64,000 nt of DNA, taken from contig JAZGTN010000230.1 of NCBI GenBank assembly GCA_037783415.1, positions 206,797 through 270,796 of the forward strand. Direction: 5' to 3'. The stretch comes from Leptasterias polaris. Lineage: Eukaryota; Echinodermata; Asteroidea; Forcipulatida; Asteriidae. A model generated the notes under the pieces. It saw only the letters and a list, made by a program, of their open reading frames with translations. It did not search any database and was not told where the DNA came from. The translations under genes were made by a program, and so were the position numbers. Shown in pieces: positions 1 to 10,700 of the stretch (positions are counted from its first letter, which is position 1; each line of letters starts with the position of its first letter).

Positions 1-25
1 TTTTCAGCGTAGTATGGCAGTAGAC
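1..25 (-). rRNA. 5S rRNA gene, cut by the window edge
   Basis: This is the 5' end (RNA nucleotides 1-25) of a 5S gene on the minus strand. The rest lies to the left of the window, so the array continues in that direction. Confidence 0.85.
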
Positions 26-221
26 ACGTTGCTAACTTTAATTTAGGGGCTTCAGTTTAGATTGTTTCTAACCTCCGTATGTTGAGGAAAAATACAAAAG
101 GATGTCTACAGCACCCGGTATTCCCAGGAGGTCTCCCGTCCAAGTTCTGACCGGGCCCGACGATGCTTAACTTCGGTGATCAGACGAGAACCGGTGTTTT
201 CAGCGTAGTATGGCAGTAGAC

Positions 222-299
222 ACGTTGCTAACTTTAATTTAGGGGCTTCAGTTTAGATTGTTTCTAACCTCCGTATGTTGAGGAAAAATACAAAAAGAT
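222..299 (-). promoter_or_regulatory. 5S intergenic spacer, class I (representative)
   Basis: This 78-bp spacer separates two 5S genes. About 11-20 bp upstream of the transcription start the minus strand has TAAATTAAAG. In class III spacers the same place reads TATATTAAAG, a better TATA-like box. Class I spacers carry TTTAGATTGTTTCTAACC in the middle. Classes II (81 bp) and III (79 bp) instead carry TTTCCAGTTTAGAT followed by ATCTAACTTCC or CTAACCTCC. Upstream TATA-like boxes help 5S transcription in several animals; their role here is inferred. Confidence 0.55.
283..299 (-). terminator. Pol III terminator of the 5S unit (representative)
   Basis: Immediately downstream of the 5S 3' end the minus strand reads ATCTTTTTGTATTTTTCC. 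This gives two T5 runs, the usual RNA polymerase III stop. Class I spacers have T5 in the first run, classes II and III have T3-T4, and the second T5 is kept in nearly all units. Confidence 0.75.
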
Positions 300-417
300 G
301 TCTACAGCACCCGGTATTCCCAGGAGGTCTCCCGTCCAAGTACTGACCGGGCCCGACGATGCTTAACTTCGGTGATCAGACGAGAAACGGTGTTTTCAGC
401 ATAGTATGGCAGTAGAC
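300..417 (-). rRNA. 5S rRNA, representative gene of the array
   Basis: Read on the minus strand, the 118-nt RNA starts GUCUACUGCCAUACUACGCU and ends GGGUGCUGUAGAC. The two ends pair as helix I (GUCUAC with GUAGAC). The polymerase III internal promoter is visible: an A box near nt 50-64 (GTTAAGCATCGTCGG), an intermediate element near nt 64-72 and a C box near nt 80-97 (TTGGACGGGAGACC). The segment ACCGGUUCUCGUCUGAUCACC (nt 27-47) resembles known echinoderm 5S. A T-run terminator follows directly. This copy has one of the common variants (AAACGG on the plus strand instead of AACCGG). Most copies carry U where animal 5S usually has G at nt 93 (GACCUCCUGG instead of GACCGCCUGG). Function is assigned by family resemblance, with high confidence. 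Confidence 0.94.
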
Positions 418-2268
418 ACGTTGCTAACTTTAATTTAGGGGCTTCAGTTTAGATTGTTTCTAACCTCCGTATGTTGAGGAAAAATACAAAAAGATGTCTA
501 CAGCACCCGGTATTCCCAGGAGGTCTCCCGTCCAAGTACTGACCGGGCCCGACGATGCTTAACTTCAGTGATCAGACGAGAACCGGTGTTTTCAGCGAAG
601 TATGGCAGTAGACACGTTGCTGACTTTAATTTAGGGGCTTCAGTTTCCAGTTTAGATATCTAACTTCCGTATTTTGAGGAAAAATACAAAATATTTCTAC
701 AGCACCCGGTTTTCCCAGGAGGTCTTCCGTCCAAGTACTGACCGGGCCCGACGATGCTTAACTTCGGTGATCAGACGAGAACCGGTGTTTTCAGCGTAGT
801 ATGGCAGTAGACACGTTGCTAACTTTAATTTAGGGGCTTCAGTTTAGATTGTTTCTAACCTCCGTATGTTGAGGAAAAATACAAAAAGATGTCTACAGCA
901 CCCGGTATTCCCAGGAGGTCTCCCGTCCAAGTACTGACCGGGCCCGACGATGCTTAACTTCGGTGATCAGACGAGAAACGGTGTTTTCAGCATAGTATGG
1001 CAGTAGACACGTTGCTAACTTTAATTTAGGGGCTTCAGTTTCCAGTTTAGATATCTAACTTCCGTATTTTGAGGAAAAATACAAAATATTTCTACAGCAC
1101 CCGGTTTTCCCAGGAGGTCTCCCGTCCAAGTACTGACCGGGCCCGACGATGCTTAACTTCGGTGATCAGACGAGAACCGGTGTTTTCAGCGTAGTATGGC
1201 AGTAGACACGTTGCTAACTTTAATTTAGGGGCTTCAGTTTAGATTGTTTCTAACCTCCGTATGTTGAGGAAAAATACAAAAAGATGTCTACAGCACCCGG
1301 TATTCCCAGGAGGTCTCCCGTCCAAGTACTGACCGGGCCCGACGATGCTTAACTTCGGTGATCAGACGAGAAACGGTGTTTTCAGCATAGTATGGCAGTA
1401 GACACGTTGCTAACTTTAATTTAGGGGCTTCAGTTTAGATTGTTTCTAACCTCCGTATGTTGAGGAAAAATACAAAAAGATGTCTACAGCACCCGGTATT
1501 CCCAGGAGGTCTCCCGTCCAAGTACTGACCGGGCCCGACGATGCTTAACTTCGGTGATCAGACGAGAACCGGTGTTTTCAGCGAAGTATGGCAGTAGACA
1601 TGTTGCTGACTTTAATTTAGGGGCTTCAGTTTCCAGTTTAGATATCTAACTTCCGTATTTTGAGGAAAAATACAAAATATGTCTACAACACCCGGTATTC
1701 CCAAGAGGTCTCCCGTCCAAGTACTGACCGGGCACGACGATGCTTAACTTCGGTGATCAGACGAGAACCGGTGTTTTCAGCGTAGTATGGCAGTAGACAC
1801 GTTGCTAACTTTAATTTAGGGGCTTCAGTTTAGATTGTTTCTAACCTCCGTATGTTGAGGAAAAATACAAAAGGATGTCTACAGCACCCGGTATTCCCAG
1901 GAGGTCTCCCGTCCAAGTTCTGACCGGGCCCGACGATGCTTAACTTCGGTGATCAGACGAGAACCGGTGTTTTCAGCGTAGTATGGCAGTAGACACGTTG
2001 CTAACTTTAATTTAGGGGCTTCAGTTTAGATTGTTTCTAACCTCCGTATGTTGAGGAAAAATACAAAAAGATGTCTACAGCACCCGGTATTCCCAGGAGG
2101 TCTCCCGTCCAAGTACTGACCGGGCCCGACGATGCTTAACTTCGGTGATCAGACGAGAAACGGTGTTTTCAGCATAGTATGGCAGTAGACACGTTGCTAA
2201 CTTTAATTTAGGGGCTTCAGTTTAGATTGTTTCTAACCTCCGTATGTTGAGGAAAAATACAAAAAGAT

Positions 2269-2277
2269 GTCTACAGC
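2269..2277 (-). pseudogene. 3' terminal stub of the 5S gene split by the transposon
   Basis: These nine bases are RNA nt 110-118 of the interrupted 5S gene. The remainder (nt 1-112) is at 7591-7702. The two pieces share AGC (nt 110-112), which is the target-site duplication. Confidence 0.85.
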
Positions 2278-2280
2278 CCC

Positions 2281-2640
2281 GATAGCAGAAAGACGTTAAA
2301 ATCACGTCTTAATCACGTTGTGTTAGACGTCTTTATAACGTCTTCAAACGACGTCTTAATGACGTACATTTGCACAGATGTAAGACGTTGTGAAGACGTT
2401 GCACATTTTACGTGATTACCACGTCTTTACGTCAGAAATCTGACGTCTTTACCACGTGATAATAAAGTGATAACAATGTCTTTTTGACGTGATAATGTCC
2501 TGCCAATAACGTCTTAATCACGTGATAATAAAATGATAAAAATGTCTTTTTGACGTGATAATGTCCTGCCAATAACGTCTTAATGACGTCTTCCTGACGT
2601 GAAAATGACCAATTTATGGCAATACTCCTGTGTTGATAAA
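2281..2640. repeat. Left subterminal ACGTC-rich repeats of the transposon
   Basis: About 360 bp is densely packed with ACGTC, GACGT, CACGT and ACGTCTTAAT motifs in both orientations. It includes two adjacent copies of a 66-bp direct repeat (2453-2518 and 2519-2584, beginning CACGTGATAATAAA) that differ at only a few bases. Arrays of short motifs next to TIRs are typical transposase-binding regions in several DNA transposon families; that role is inferred. Confidence 0.7.
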
Positions 2641-2748
2641 GACAGCGAATAACAATGATAAAGACAGCATATTCTGGTAATTCAGGTTTATTTAAAACCC
2701 AACATTTTGTTTATTAACTATATACTGTATAGAAAACTTTATAAATAC

Positions 2749-2775
2749 ATAATAATAATAATAATAATAATAATA
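2749..2775 (+). repeat. (AAT)n microsatellite inside the transposon
   Basis: An uninterrupted run of about nine AAT/ATA triplets. It lies about 390 bp downstream (minus-strand sense) of the stop codon of the DUF4806 gene. TTTATT on the plus strand at 2687-2692 gives a possible AATAAA polyadenylation signal beyond it. Between 2640 and 3160 nothing else is recognised. Confidence 0.8.
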
Positions 2776-3162
2776 ACTAGTTTACGTTGATTAATACAGG
2801 TGCACAGCTCCACGAGCCCATTGCAATGTGTACAGTTTACGCTGCATGTGGCCGAGTGTTTGACCGAGCTAATGGAGGATGTCAAGTTTCCGTGGTCACC
2901 TGACTAAGAGGTGTGTTCCTATTGGTAAAAAAACTCTGGTTGATTGACAGGCCGGAACGGTCCATTACGGGCTGAAACAACAAAATCCAAGATGGCTGAC
3001 TTCACACATCACTATCAATTTTGAAGAGAATAATTTTTTTTAAAGTTAAAAACTAGCTCAAAAATACTCACAATTAACTAAAAACAGTGAAAACAAGTTG
3101 ACCAAAGGTCAAAGAAACGGTTGCCATGGCAATTGTTCTACCATTATAACCCTAGATATATT

Positions 3163-5625
3163 TTACGAAAGGTTATCATCTTCCGATGAGCTGTGTGAAG
3201 GCATTTGAGGTTGCTCTGCAGCAGCAATTACTCCTTGCCTAATTTGTCCACCGTTCAGTTGCCTCTTGGTGTTAGACCGTATCTTCTGATACACGTACTT
3301 CAGGTAGGTCTGGATTTCCTCCTCGACTTGCCCCAGGTTGGTCTTTGAAGTTGGCAAATTTTTCAGCACAGATTCTGAAAGGAAAAAGGAACAATTGAAT
3401 TCTGAATCACCTTGTTAGTGTTTAACTCTAACCCCCTGAGCATTGTTTCTCAAGAATTAAAATCCTCAAAAATCCACCAACTTGCTTTGTTGTCCGGGGG
3501 TTAGGGTTATTCAGTAATGTTGATGCGGGGTGGAAGGGGGGATTGCCATTGTTGGTACCCCTGCAATCCAAAGGAATTTCATACTTTTGGGTCATTCCAC
3601 GCCAACTCAACAAATAGTGTACACCATGCCTCTTTGAATTTTTTCTTTTTTGGTGTACTGAAAGATACTCAGGGAAACTCAAATTCTGAAAATTTGGTCT
3701 CAATGACTTTTCGTTCTCGCGCAACAGCATTCCAAAATTGTAGGGGGGGAGAGTAAACTAAGTGAATTACTAGTATTATCATACTTACCAAATATAACAT
3801 TCACAACTGCCTTGAGCACAGAAAACTTCTTCTTGGGGCCACGCTGCCCACACCAGTTGTACAGTACTGCTACTTCATGTCTCAGAAGGGAGCCCATAAT
3901 GCGGTTGATTGTGTCCTTCAGAGTCAGACCTCCACATTTACTTAGGTAAATGACCTGAAAAAAAGGAAAATATGCATTAACACCCTCCTGTACACTGCAA
4001 CTTGCCATAGAATTGTGAGACCTTTCAAAGTTTGCTGTACTATGGGGACTGCTATTTTGAAAACAAGAACAAAATAATACGGTTCAATACGTACCATGGT
4101 TTTCCGGGCAGCTGCCTCATTCGCCAGTCTCTCTTCAAGGTGTTGAAGCTGCTCAGACGAGGTGAGCGGAAGGACCACGCCATCCGGAAGACCATGTTCT
4201 GTAGCCTTATCGTCAGGCTCCTGGTTGCGGAGGAAGTTAAGAACAGCCCGTATAAGCTTACGGTTCTCCCGCAGTTCGTGCTTAACTTCCTCCAACTTGC
4301 TTGATGTGCACTGATTTTAGATCTGCAATGATGAGAAAGACTTAAATAAATGGAAATATCCATACTATTAACTGACAACACGTACGTTACATGTACAACA
4401 GATTCCATCACAATCCGATATCAGAAGAAAGGCAATAGAGTGTGCAAGTCTCATGCACAAAGGTCACAATTGAACTTCCGGGCATCTCCGAGCCGGCTGG
4501 TATAAAAGGTTTGTCAATTTGTCAGATCTGGTATCCAGACTACTGCACGTAGGTATAACGTATCTAGACTTTTTGCTCTCATTTTTCCCTAATTTGGAAT
4601 ATCGTTCACCTTTTGTCAATTGAAATGAAACATAATATTGTTGTTGGAGCTTTTATCTACCTTTTAGTAAAAAGAATGGCACCAAAACAAATTATTTCAA
4701 GAAGCTCCTATTTGAGGTGCCCGGATGTTGTGTTTCTCGTCAACTCTCGTACGTTCTCGGAGTCAACTTACACACTCTATAGTCCAACAATAGCAACATA
4801 ACAACAATGACATATTTACCGGCATTTTCTGCTGGAGATGGAGATCTTTGCTGGATGACTGGGCTCTCTGACCTCGAGCGTTGCAGAGAGCGTGAGCCTG
4901 AAGGGCGAGGACTCGGTGCTGAGAAGCGGCTGTTTGGGGACTGGAAGGAAAACGTGATGTCTGGAGGAGCAGGAAACGTATTCTCTGACCCAGCAGGTTC
5001 AGACGATGCTGATGTCTTCGGGCGCTTCTTCTTAGGCCCGACGACAGGTGTTTCCTCCTCAGAGCTGCTTTCGCTCTGATATCTAGTATTTGGTCTGCAA
5101 GAAAATTATGAAAAAGGTTGTATCACCATTTGTAATCTGCATACAGTACAAGTAAACTTCTGATAATCTTAGGGAGAGATGGATCACGAAATGAAAGTTG
5201 CCATTCTTGTGTTATTTTTAATAACGTGTCCTTGGTTAAACTTCTGATGTCAGTACTGGGATGCACAGCAAAGCCGTTGTAACACACCACTAAAGAACTG
5301 GCAAAAATGATATAACATGAAATAATTATGCAGAGGTGCCTGATTTATGGGCAAAACAGAGGAATTTCAGAATGTTTATCCATTTACACAATGTTCTGCC
5401 AGAACACTATTACTGGATACATTCTTGTTACACATAATGCGCCCTATGGGCCTGATAATTTCCCGAACAAGCTCAAAGCACACATATTGTCAAGTGGACC
5501 TATTTACCTTGGTTTTCGTTTGGCCGCGGTAGGCATGGTTGACTCGGAATTGCTAGGCTGGTCTGAATTCATGTCTGATGTATACAGTGCCCTGCTACAT
5601 CTCCTGTCGGCCTTACCGAAATCAT
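3163..5625 (-). CDS. DUF4806-domain protein gene, copy 1 (transposon cargo)
   Basis: Five consecutive minus-strand exons are supported: 5508-5625, 4820-5094, 4095-4322, 3789-3954 and 3163-3374 (stop TAA at 3163-3165). All have GT donors and AG acceptors. Phases agree at each junction except the one entering 4095-4322. The first two exons encode a Ser/Pro/Glu-rich linker with a basic stretch (AAKRKPR, then PKKKRPK), a likely nuclear localisation signal. Exon 3 encodes a charged helix (LEEVKHELRENRKLIRAVL) and the LPLTSSEQLQHLEERL motif that opens DUF4806. Exon 4 has GGLTLKDTINRIM and LYNWCGQRGPKKKFSVLKAV, the domain core. The last exon has the closing EEEIQTYLKYVYQKIR helix and an acidic tail. 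DUF4806 is widespread in animals and of unknown function. N-terminal exons are not resolved. Exon 3 is one base too long for its phase, so the copy may be a pseudogene. Confidence 0.72.
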
Positions 5626-6391
5626 CTAAAAAAGAAAGTAAAAGGGAATTGATAGGCATTACAGAGGGGGAGTACAGTATAAAAGGAAGATTACATCTCA
5701 AAATGGCAGTTTCTCTTCAGACAACATGCTACAAAGAGCAGAGAAGGATTTTCTGAGAAACGTCAAGCTATCTCTTATATTGTAGGACTTGATTCAACAC
5801 GTGTCAGCCTAACTGGTAAACATTTTTGGCCGAGAACAACTCTTGAAAACAGTTTCAGTTGATACGTTGAAACCTGTCAAAGAATACATTGAAGAAATGC
5901 AATGTTCACAACAATTAAAATGAATGAGTTATAGCGTTATACATTCCTGCATATGATGCATTGTGTGACAATATTATTGTTCTACAACACAACACTCATT
6001 TGAACCAATGGGTATAGATTCTACACGTCATATATTTTACGGTTTATTTTTGTTCAAACATTGTTGTAAAGACTAAAGTGCATTTAAAATGTGTTGTCGG
6101 CAGTTGTCGTCAGGCCTTGGCAGTTGTCTGCTTTTAGTGCAACCCCAGAAGTTGCCTCTGAAACAATGTTTATTTAAATGACAAAATTTAATACATAACA
6201 AATCACAACTAGAAGTTAGAACTAATCATTGTCCATTGACAATAGTCAACAGCTTCTCATTTAAACCCCTTCAGCAAGTCAATATTGTTATCTGCTCTGA
6301 CTGTACGTTTGAATTAAATTTATTCAAATAAATAAAATGTTTCTTATCCAGGAGTAATTTATCAGATTTGACTTAAAGACTGAACTTCAAT

Positions 6392-6618
6392 TAATAATTA
6401 TACGATCAACTGCTACGATCTAATTGGGACCAGACTGATTACTGCATCGCGCTGAGCACTATCATTGCGCAGAATAGCGTGAGATGCCAACCTTACTCGT
6501 AATTAATTCACAAAACTTAGATTGCGCAAAACTTAGATTGCGCTCGGCGCGCGGAGTAAATCAGTCTGGTTCCCCATTAGATCGTAGCAGTGGGTCGTAT
6601 CATTATCATTGTTGTTGT
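6392..6618. repeat. Fold-back (inverted repeat) element inside the transposon
   Basis: Two imperfect arms of about 65-80 bp, near 6392-6458 and 6538-6618, are reverse complements. Each contains CTGCTACGATCTAATKGGG and CCAGACTGATT when read inward. The loop has a tandem 16-bp repeat (CAAAACTTAGATTGCG, twice). This looks like a small MITE nested in the larger element or in an intron of its cargo gene. Confidence 0.65.
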
Positions 6619-6882
6619 GGAGTTTTCAAGCGAACCAGACAAAGTATGGTTTTCGAGCAAGCTGAAAATTCACACTCGCGACTCGAAAAGCAATCGATTT
6701 CCCACCAAAATGTGCGATGTTTTTGCAACAAATTCCAGCAATAGGCTGGGGGTACTGGACTGTAGTTAGTACTACGCTCTACACTCACTACAGCCTACAG
6801 TACAAATACACAGTGAGATCGAGTAGCATTCGATCGGTAAGGTTTCATGATCGATAATGACCCGTATTAAAACTGGACTTAC

Positions 6883-6899
6883 CTTGCAGTAGTTGACAT
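6883..6899 (-). other. Candidate first coding exon / splice donor of DUF4806 copy 1
   Basis: On the minus strand ATG TCA ACT ACT GCA AG is followed by a strong donor, GTAAGTCC. It could be the start exon of the cargo gene, with 5' untranslated sequence upstream. It ends in phase 2, whereas the first supported internal exon (5508-5625) needs a phase-1 donor, so at least one more exon would be required between 5626 and 6882. I could not identify it. Confidence 0.3.
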
Positions 6900-7349
6900 T
6901 TCTGAGGTCGTTGACTGTGTTTTGATGTTTGATCCCTTTGATGAATGCAAGATTGCAGTGGATTGTGTCGATATTCTAGCAAACAATTACTCCAAACGGA
7001 ACAATACGTTGACAGTATGTACACACGTCGATGCGATGCAGCGAAAATTTAAACAACCCCCGACGGTTCCATTTCAATGGTACCCATTCAATCCGCATGA
7101 GATGCATGAACAGTACGCGCACCGCAAACTACCAGTTTGCGGTTCAACCAATAGGAACTCGCGTGATGCGCAACCGTCGGATTCGTTTTCTGAGTCGCGT
7201 ATAATCAAACCCCAGCAAAAAATAATTAAAAAGATAAAAATTAAACTTCAAATAATCATGTTTTGTTTATTAGTCACAAACATCAGCCATGACTTATAAC
7301 TGGTCATTGCTGACTTGGCTTTAGTCCTACGATCGCCTTCACTTAAATT

Positions 7350-7590
7350 TTGTTTACGTGAATTGACGTGATTATCACGCCATATTCCAATCAAGAAAAC
7401 AATGGGGGAAAACTGGTAAATAACTGACATGAAAATCACGTCATATATATGGTCAGCCACATCTTCAGTCGACGATAAAAAAATCATTTTATGAAATACG
7501 TAATTATCACGTCATAATTACATTATTCATACGACGTACGACGAGATTACCAATTGACAACGTCTTCACGACGTCAGTCTGCTATCAGGG
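7350..7590. repeat. Right subterminal ACGTC-rich repeats of the transposon
   Basis: Motifs such as GACGTG, ATCACGTC, ACGTCATAATTAC and GACGTACGACG are scattered through the last 240 bp before the right TIR. They mirror the left end, though more sparsely and without the 66-bp repeat. An A7 run at 7477-7483 (T7 on the minus strand) is the first plausible polymerase III stop for transcription entering from the disrupted 5S gene. Confidence 0.6.
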
Positions 7591-7702
7591 AGCACCCGGT
7601 ATTCCCAGGAGGTCTCCCGTCCAAGTACTGACCGGGCCCGACGATGCTTAACTTCGGTGATCAGACGAGAACCGGTGTTTTCAGCGAAGTATGGCAGTAG
7701 AC
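7591..7702 (-). pseudogene. 5S rRNA gene interrupted by the transposon (nt 1-112)
   Basis: This piece keeps RNA nt 1-112, including the whole internal promoter, but its last nine bases lie on the far side of the element at 2269-2277. Helix I cannot form and the T-run terminator is separated by 5.3 kb. Because the promoter is internal, transcription into the right end of the transposon is possible. Confidence 0.85.
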
Positions 7703-10700
7703 AAGTTGCTGACTTTAATTTAGGGGCTTCAGTTTCCAGTTTAGATATCTAACTTCCGTATTTTGAGGAAAAATACAAAATATGTCTACAACACCCGGTA
7801 TTCCCAGGAGGTCTCCCGTCCAAGTACTGACCGGGCACGACGATGCTTAACTTCGGTGATCAGACGAGAACCGGGGTTTTCAGCGTAGTATGGCAGTAGA
7901 CACGTTGCTAACTTTAATTTAGGGGCTTCAGTTTAGATTGTTTCTAACCTCCGTATGTTGAGGAAAAATACAAAAGGATGTCTACAGCACCCGGTATTCC
8001 CAGGAGGTCTCCCGTCCAAGTTCTGACCGGGCCCGACGATGCTTAACTTCGGTGATCAGACGAGAACCGGTGTTTTCAGCGTAGTATGGCAGTAGACACG
8101 TTGCTGTCTTTAATATAGGGGCTTCAGTTTCCAGTTTAGATCTAACCTCCGTATGTCGAGGAAAAATACAAAAGATGTCTACAGCACCCGGTATTCCCAG
8201 GAGGTCTCCCGTCCAAGTTCTGACCGGGCCCGACGATGCTTAACTTCGGTGATCAGACGAGAACCGGTGTTTTCAGCGTAGTATGGCAGTAGACACGTTG
8301 CTAACTTTAATTTAGGGGCTTCAGTTTAGATTGTTTCTAACCTCCGTATGTTGAGGAAAAATACAAAAAGATGTCTACAGCACCCGGTATTCCCAGGAGG
8401 TCTCCCGTCCAAGTACTGACCGGGCCCGACGATGCTTAACTTCGGTGATCAGACGAGAAACGGTGTTTTCAGCATAGTATGGCAGTAGACACGTTGCTAA
8501 CTTTAATTTAGGGGCTTCAGTTTAGATTGTTTCTAACCTCCGTATGTTGAGGAAAAATACAAAAAGATGTCTACAGCACCCGGTATTCCCAGGAGGTCTC
8601 CCGTCCAAGTACTGACCGGGCCCGACGATGCTTAACTTCGGTGATCAGACGAGAACCGGTGTTTTCAGCGAAGTATGGCAGTAGACACGTTGCTGACTTT
8701 AATTTAGGGGCTTCAGTTTCCAGTTTAGATATCTAACTTCCGTATTTTGAGGAAAAATACAAAATATGTCTACAACACCCAGTATTCCCAGGAGGTCTCC
8801 CGTCCAAGTACTGACCGGGCACGACGATGCTTAACTTCGGTGATCAGACGAGAACCGGTGTTTTCAGCGTAGTATGGCAGTAGACACGTTGCTAACTTTA
8901 ATTTAGGGGCTTCAGTTTAGATTGTTTCTAACCTCCGTATGTTGAGGAAAAATACAAAAGGATGTCTACAGCACCCGGTATTCCCAGGAGGTCTCCCGTC
9001 CAAGTTCTGACCGGGCCCGACGATGCTTAACTTCGGTGATCAGACGAGAACCGGTGTTTTCAGCGTAGTATGGCAGTAGACACGTTGCTGTCTTTAATAT
9101 AGGGGCTTCAGTTTCCAGTTTAGATCTAACCTCCGTATGTCGAGGAAAAATACAAAAGATGTCTACAGCACCCGGTATTCCCAGGAGGTCTCCCGTCCAA
9201 GTTCTGACCGGGCCCGACGATGCTTAACTTCGGTGATCAGACGAGAACCGGTGTTTTCAGCGTAGTATGGCAGTAGACACGTTGCTGTCTTTAATATAGG
9301 GGCTTCAGTTTCCAGTTTAGATCTAACCTCCGTATGTCGAGGAAAAATACAAAAGATGTCTACAGCACCCGGTATTCCCAGGAGGTCTCCCGTCCAAGTT
9401 CTGACCGGGCCCGACGATGCTTAACTTCGGTGATCAGACGAGAACCGGTGTTTTCAGCGTAGTATGGCAGTAGACACGTTGCTAACTTTAATTTAGGGGC
9501 TTCAGTTTAGATTGTTTCTAACCTCCGTATGTTGAGGAAAAATACAAAAAGATGTCTACAGCACCCGGTATTCCCAGGAGGTCTCCCGTCCAAGTACTGA
9601 CCGGGCCCGACGATGCTTAACTTCGGTGATCAGACGAGAAACGGTGTTTTCAGCATAGTATGGCAGTAGACACGTTGCTAACTTTAATTTAGGGGCTTCA
9701 GTTTAGATTGTTTCTAACCTCCGTATGTTGAGGAAAAATACAAAAAGATGTCTACAGCACCCGGTATTCCCAGGAGGTCTCCCGTCCAAGTACTGACCGG
9801 GCCCGACGATGCTTAACTTCGGTGATCAGACGAGAACCGGTGTTTTCAGCGAAGTATGGCAGTAGACACGTTGCTGACTTTAATTTAGGGGCTTCAGTTT
9901 CCAGTTTAGATATCTAACTTCCGTATTTTGAGGAAAAATACAAAATATGTCTACAGCACCCGGTATTCCCAGGAGGTCTCCCGTCCAAGTTCTGACCGGG
10001 CCCGACGATGCTTAACTTCGGTGATCAGACGAGAACCGGTGTTTTCAGCGTAGTATGGCAGTAGACACGTTGCTGTCTTTAATATAGGGGCTTCAGTTTC
10101 CAGTTTAGATCTAACCTCCGTATGTCGAGGAAAAATACAAAAGATGTCTACAGCACCCGGTATTCCCAGGAGGTCTCCCGTCCAAGTTCTGACCGGGCCC
10201 GACGATGCTTAACTTCGGTGATCAGACGAGAACCGGTGTTTTCAGCGTAGTATGGCAGTAGACACGTTGCTAACTTTAATTTAGGGGCTTCAGTTTAGAT
10301 TGTTTCTAACCTCCGTATGTTGAGGAAAAATACAAAAAGATGTCTACAGCACCCGGTATTCCCAGGAGGTCTCCCGTCCAAGTACTGACCGGGCCCGACG
10401 ATGCTTAACTTCGGTGATCAGACGAGAAACGGTGTTTTCAGCATAGTATGGCAGTAGACACGTTGCTAACTTTAATTTAGGGGCTTCAGTTTAGATTGTT
10501 TCTAACCTCCGTATGTTGAGGAAAAATACAAAAAGATGTCTACAGCACCCGGTATTCCCAGGAGGTCTCCCGTCCAAGTACTGACCGGGCCCGACGATGC
10601 TTAACTTCGGTGATCAGACGAGAACCGGTGTTTTCAGCGAAGTATGGCAGTAGACACGTTGCTGACTTTAATTTAGGGGCTTCAGTTTCCAGTTTAGATA

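Larger units (their letters stand above)
104..2190 (-). rRNA. 5S rRNA gene array, left segment (11 complete genes)
   Basis: Eleven complete 118-bp 5S genes lie head to tail on the minus strand at 104-221, 300-417, 496-613, 695-812, 891-1008, 1090-1207, 1286-1403, 1482-1599, 1681-1798, 1877-1994 and 2073-2190. Units are 196 bp with the class I spacer (78 bp) and 199 bp with the class II spacer (81 bp). The product is the 5S RNA of the large ribosomal subunit, made by RNA polymerase III. Copies differ by a few substitutions, such as ACCGG versus AACGG after GACGAG (read on the plus strand) and a first base changed from g to t in the class II copies at 695 and 1090. A distinctive pair of substitutions recurs exactly 1773 bp (9 units) apart at 104 and 1877, so this segment already has higher-order structure. 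Confidence 0.93.
2278..7590. mobile_element. TIR DNA transposon with DUF4806 cargo, inserted in a 5S gene
   Basis: The element interrupts a 5S gene. The uninterrupted site reads ctacagcacccgg, while here ctacagc precedes the element and agcacccgg follows it, so AGC is duplicated (3 bp). The left end reads CCCGATAGCAGA and the inverted right end reads CCCTGATAGCAGAC; allowing one gap or substitution gives a TIR of about 12 bp. Both ends continue into ACGTC/GACGT-rich subterminal DNA. Superfamilies with 3-bp duplications include CACTA/EnSpm, PIF-Harbinger (usually TWA), Zator, Academ and Chapaev3. The ends match none of them clearly, and I saw no transposase reading frame. The only recognisable gene is the multi-exon minus-strand DUF4806 gene. 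It may be a non-autonomous element with captured cargo, or a lineage in which this protein takes part in transposition. Confidence 0.8.

Noticed and set aside
4807..5079. Plus-strand open frame of 90 codons
   Set aside because: It is the antisense shadow of the minus-strand linker exon 4820-5094, which has proper splice sites and compatible phases.
2278..7590. Assignment of the inserted element to the Dada superfamily, known for small-RNA-gene targets
   Set aside because: Dada elements make 6-7 bp target duplications and encode a transposase. Here the duplication is 3 bp and no transposase was found.
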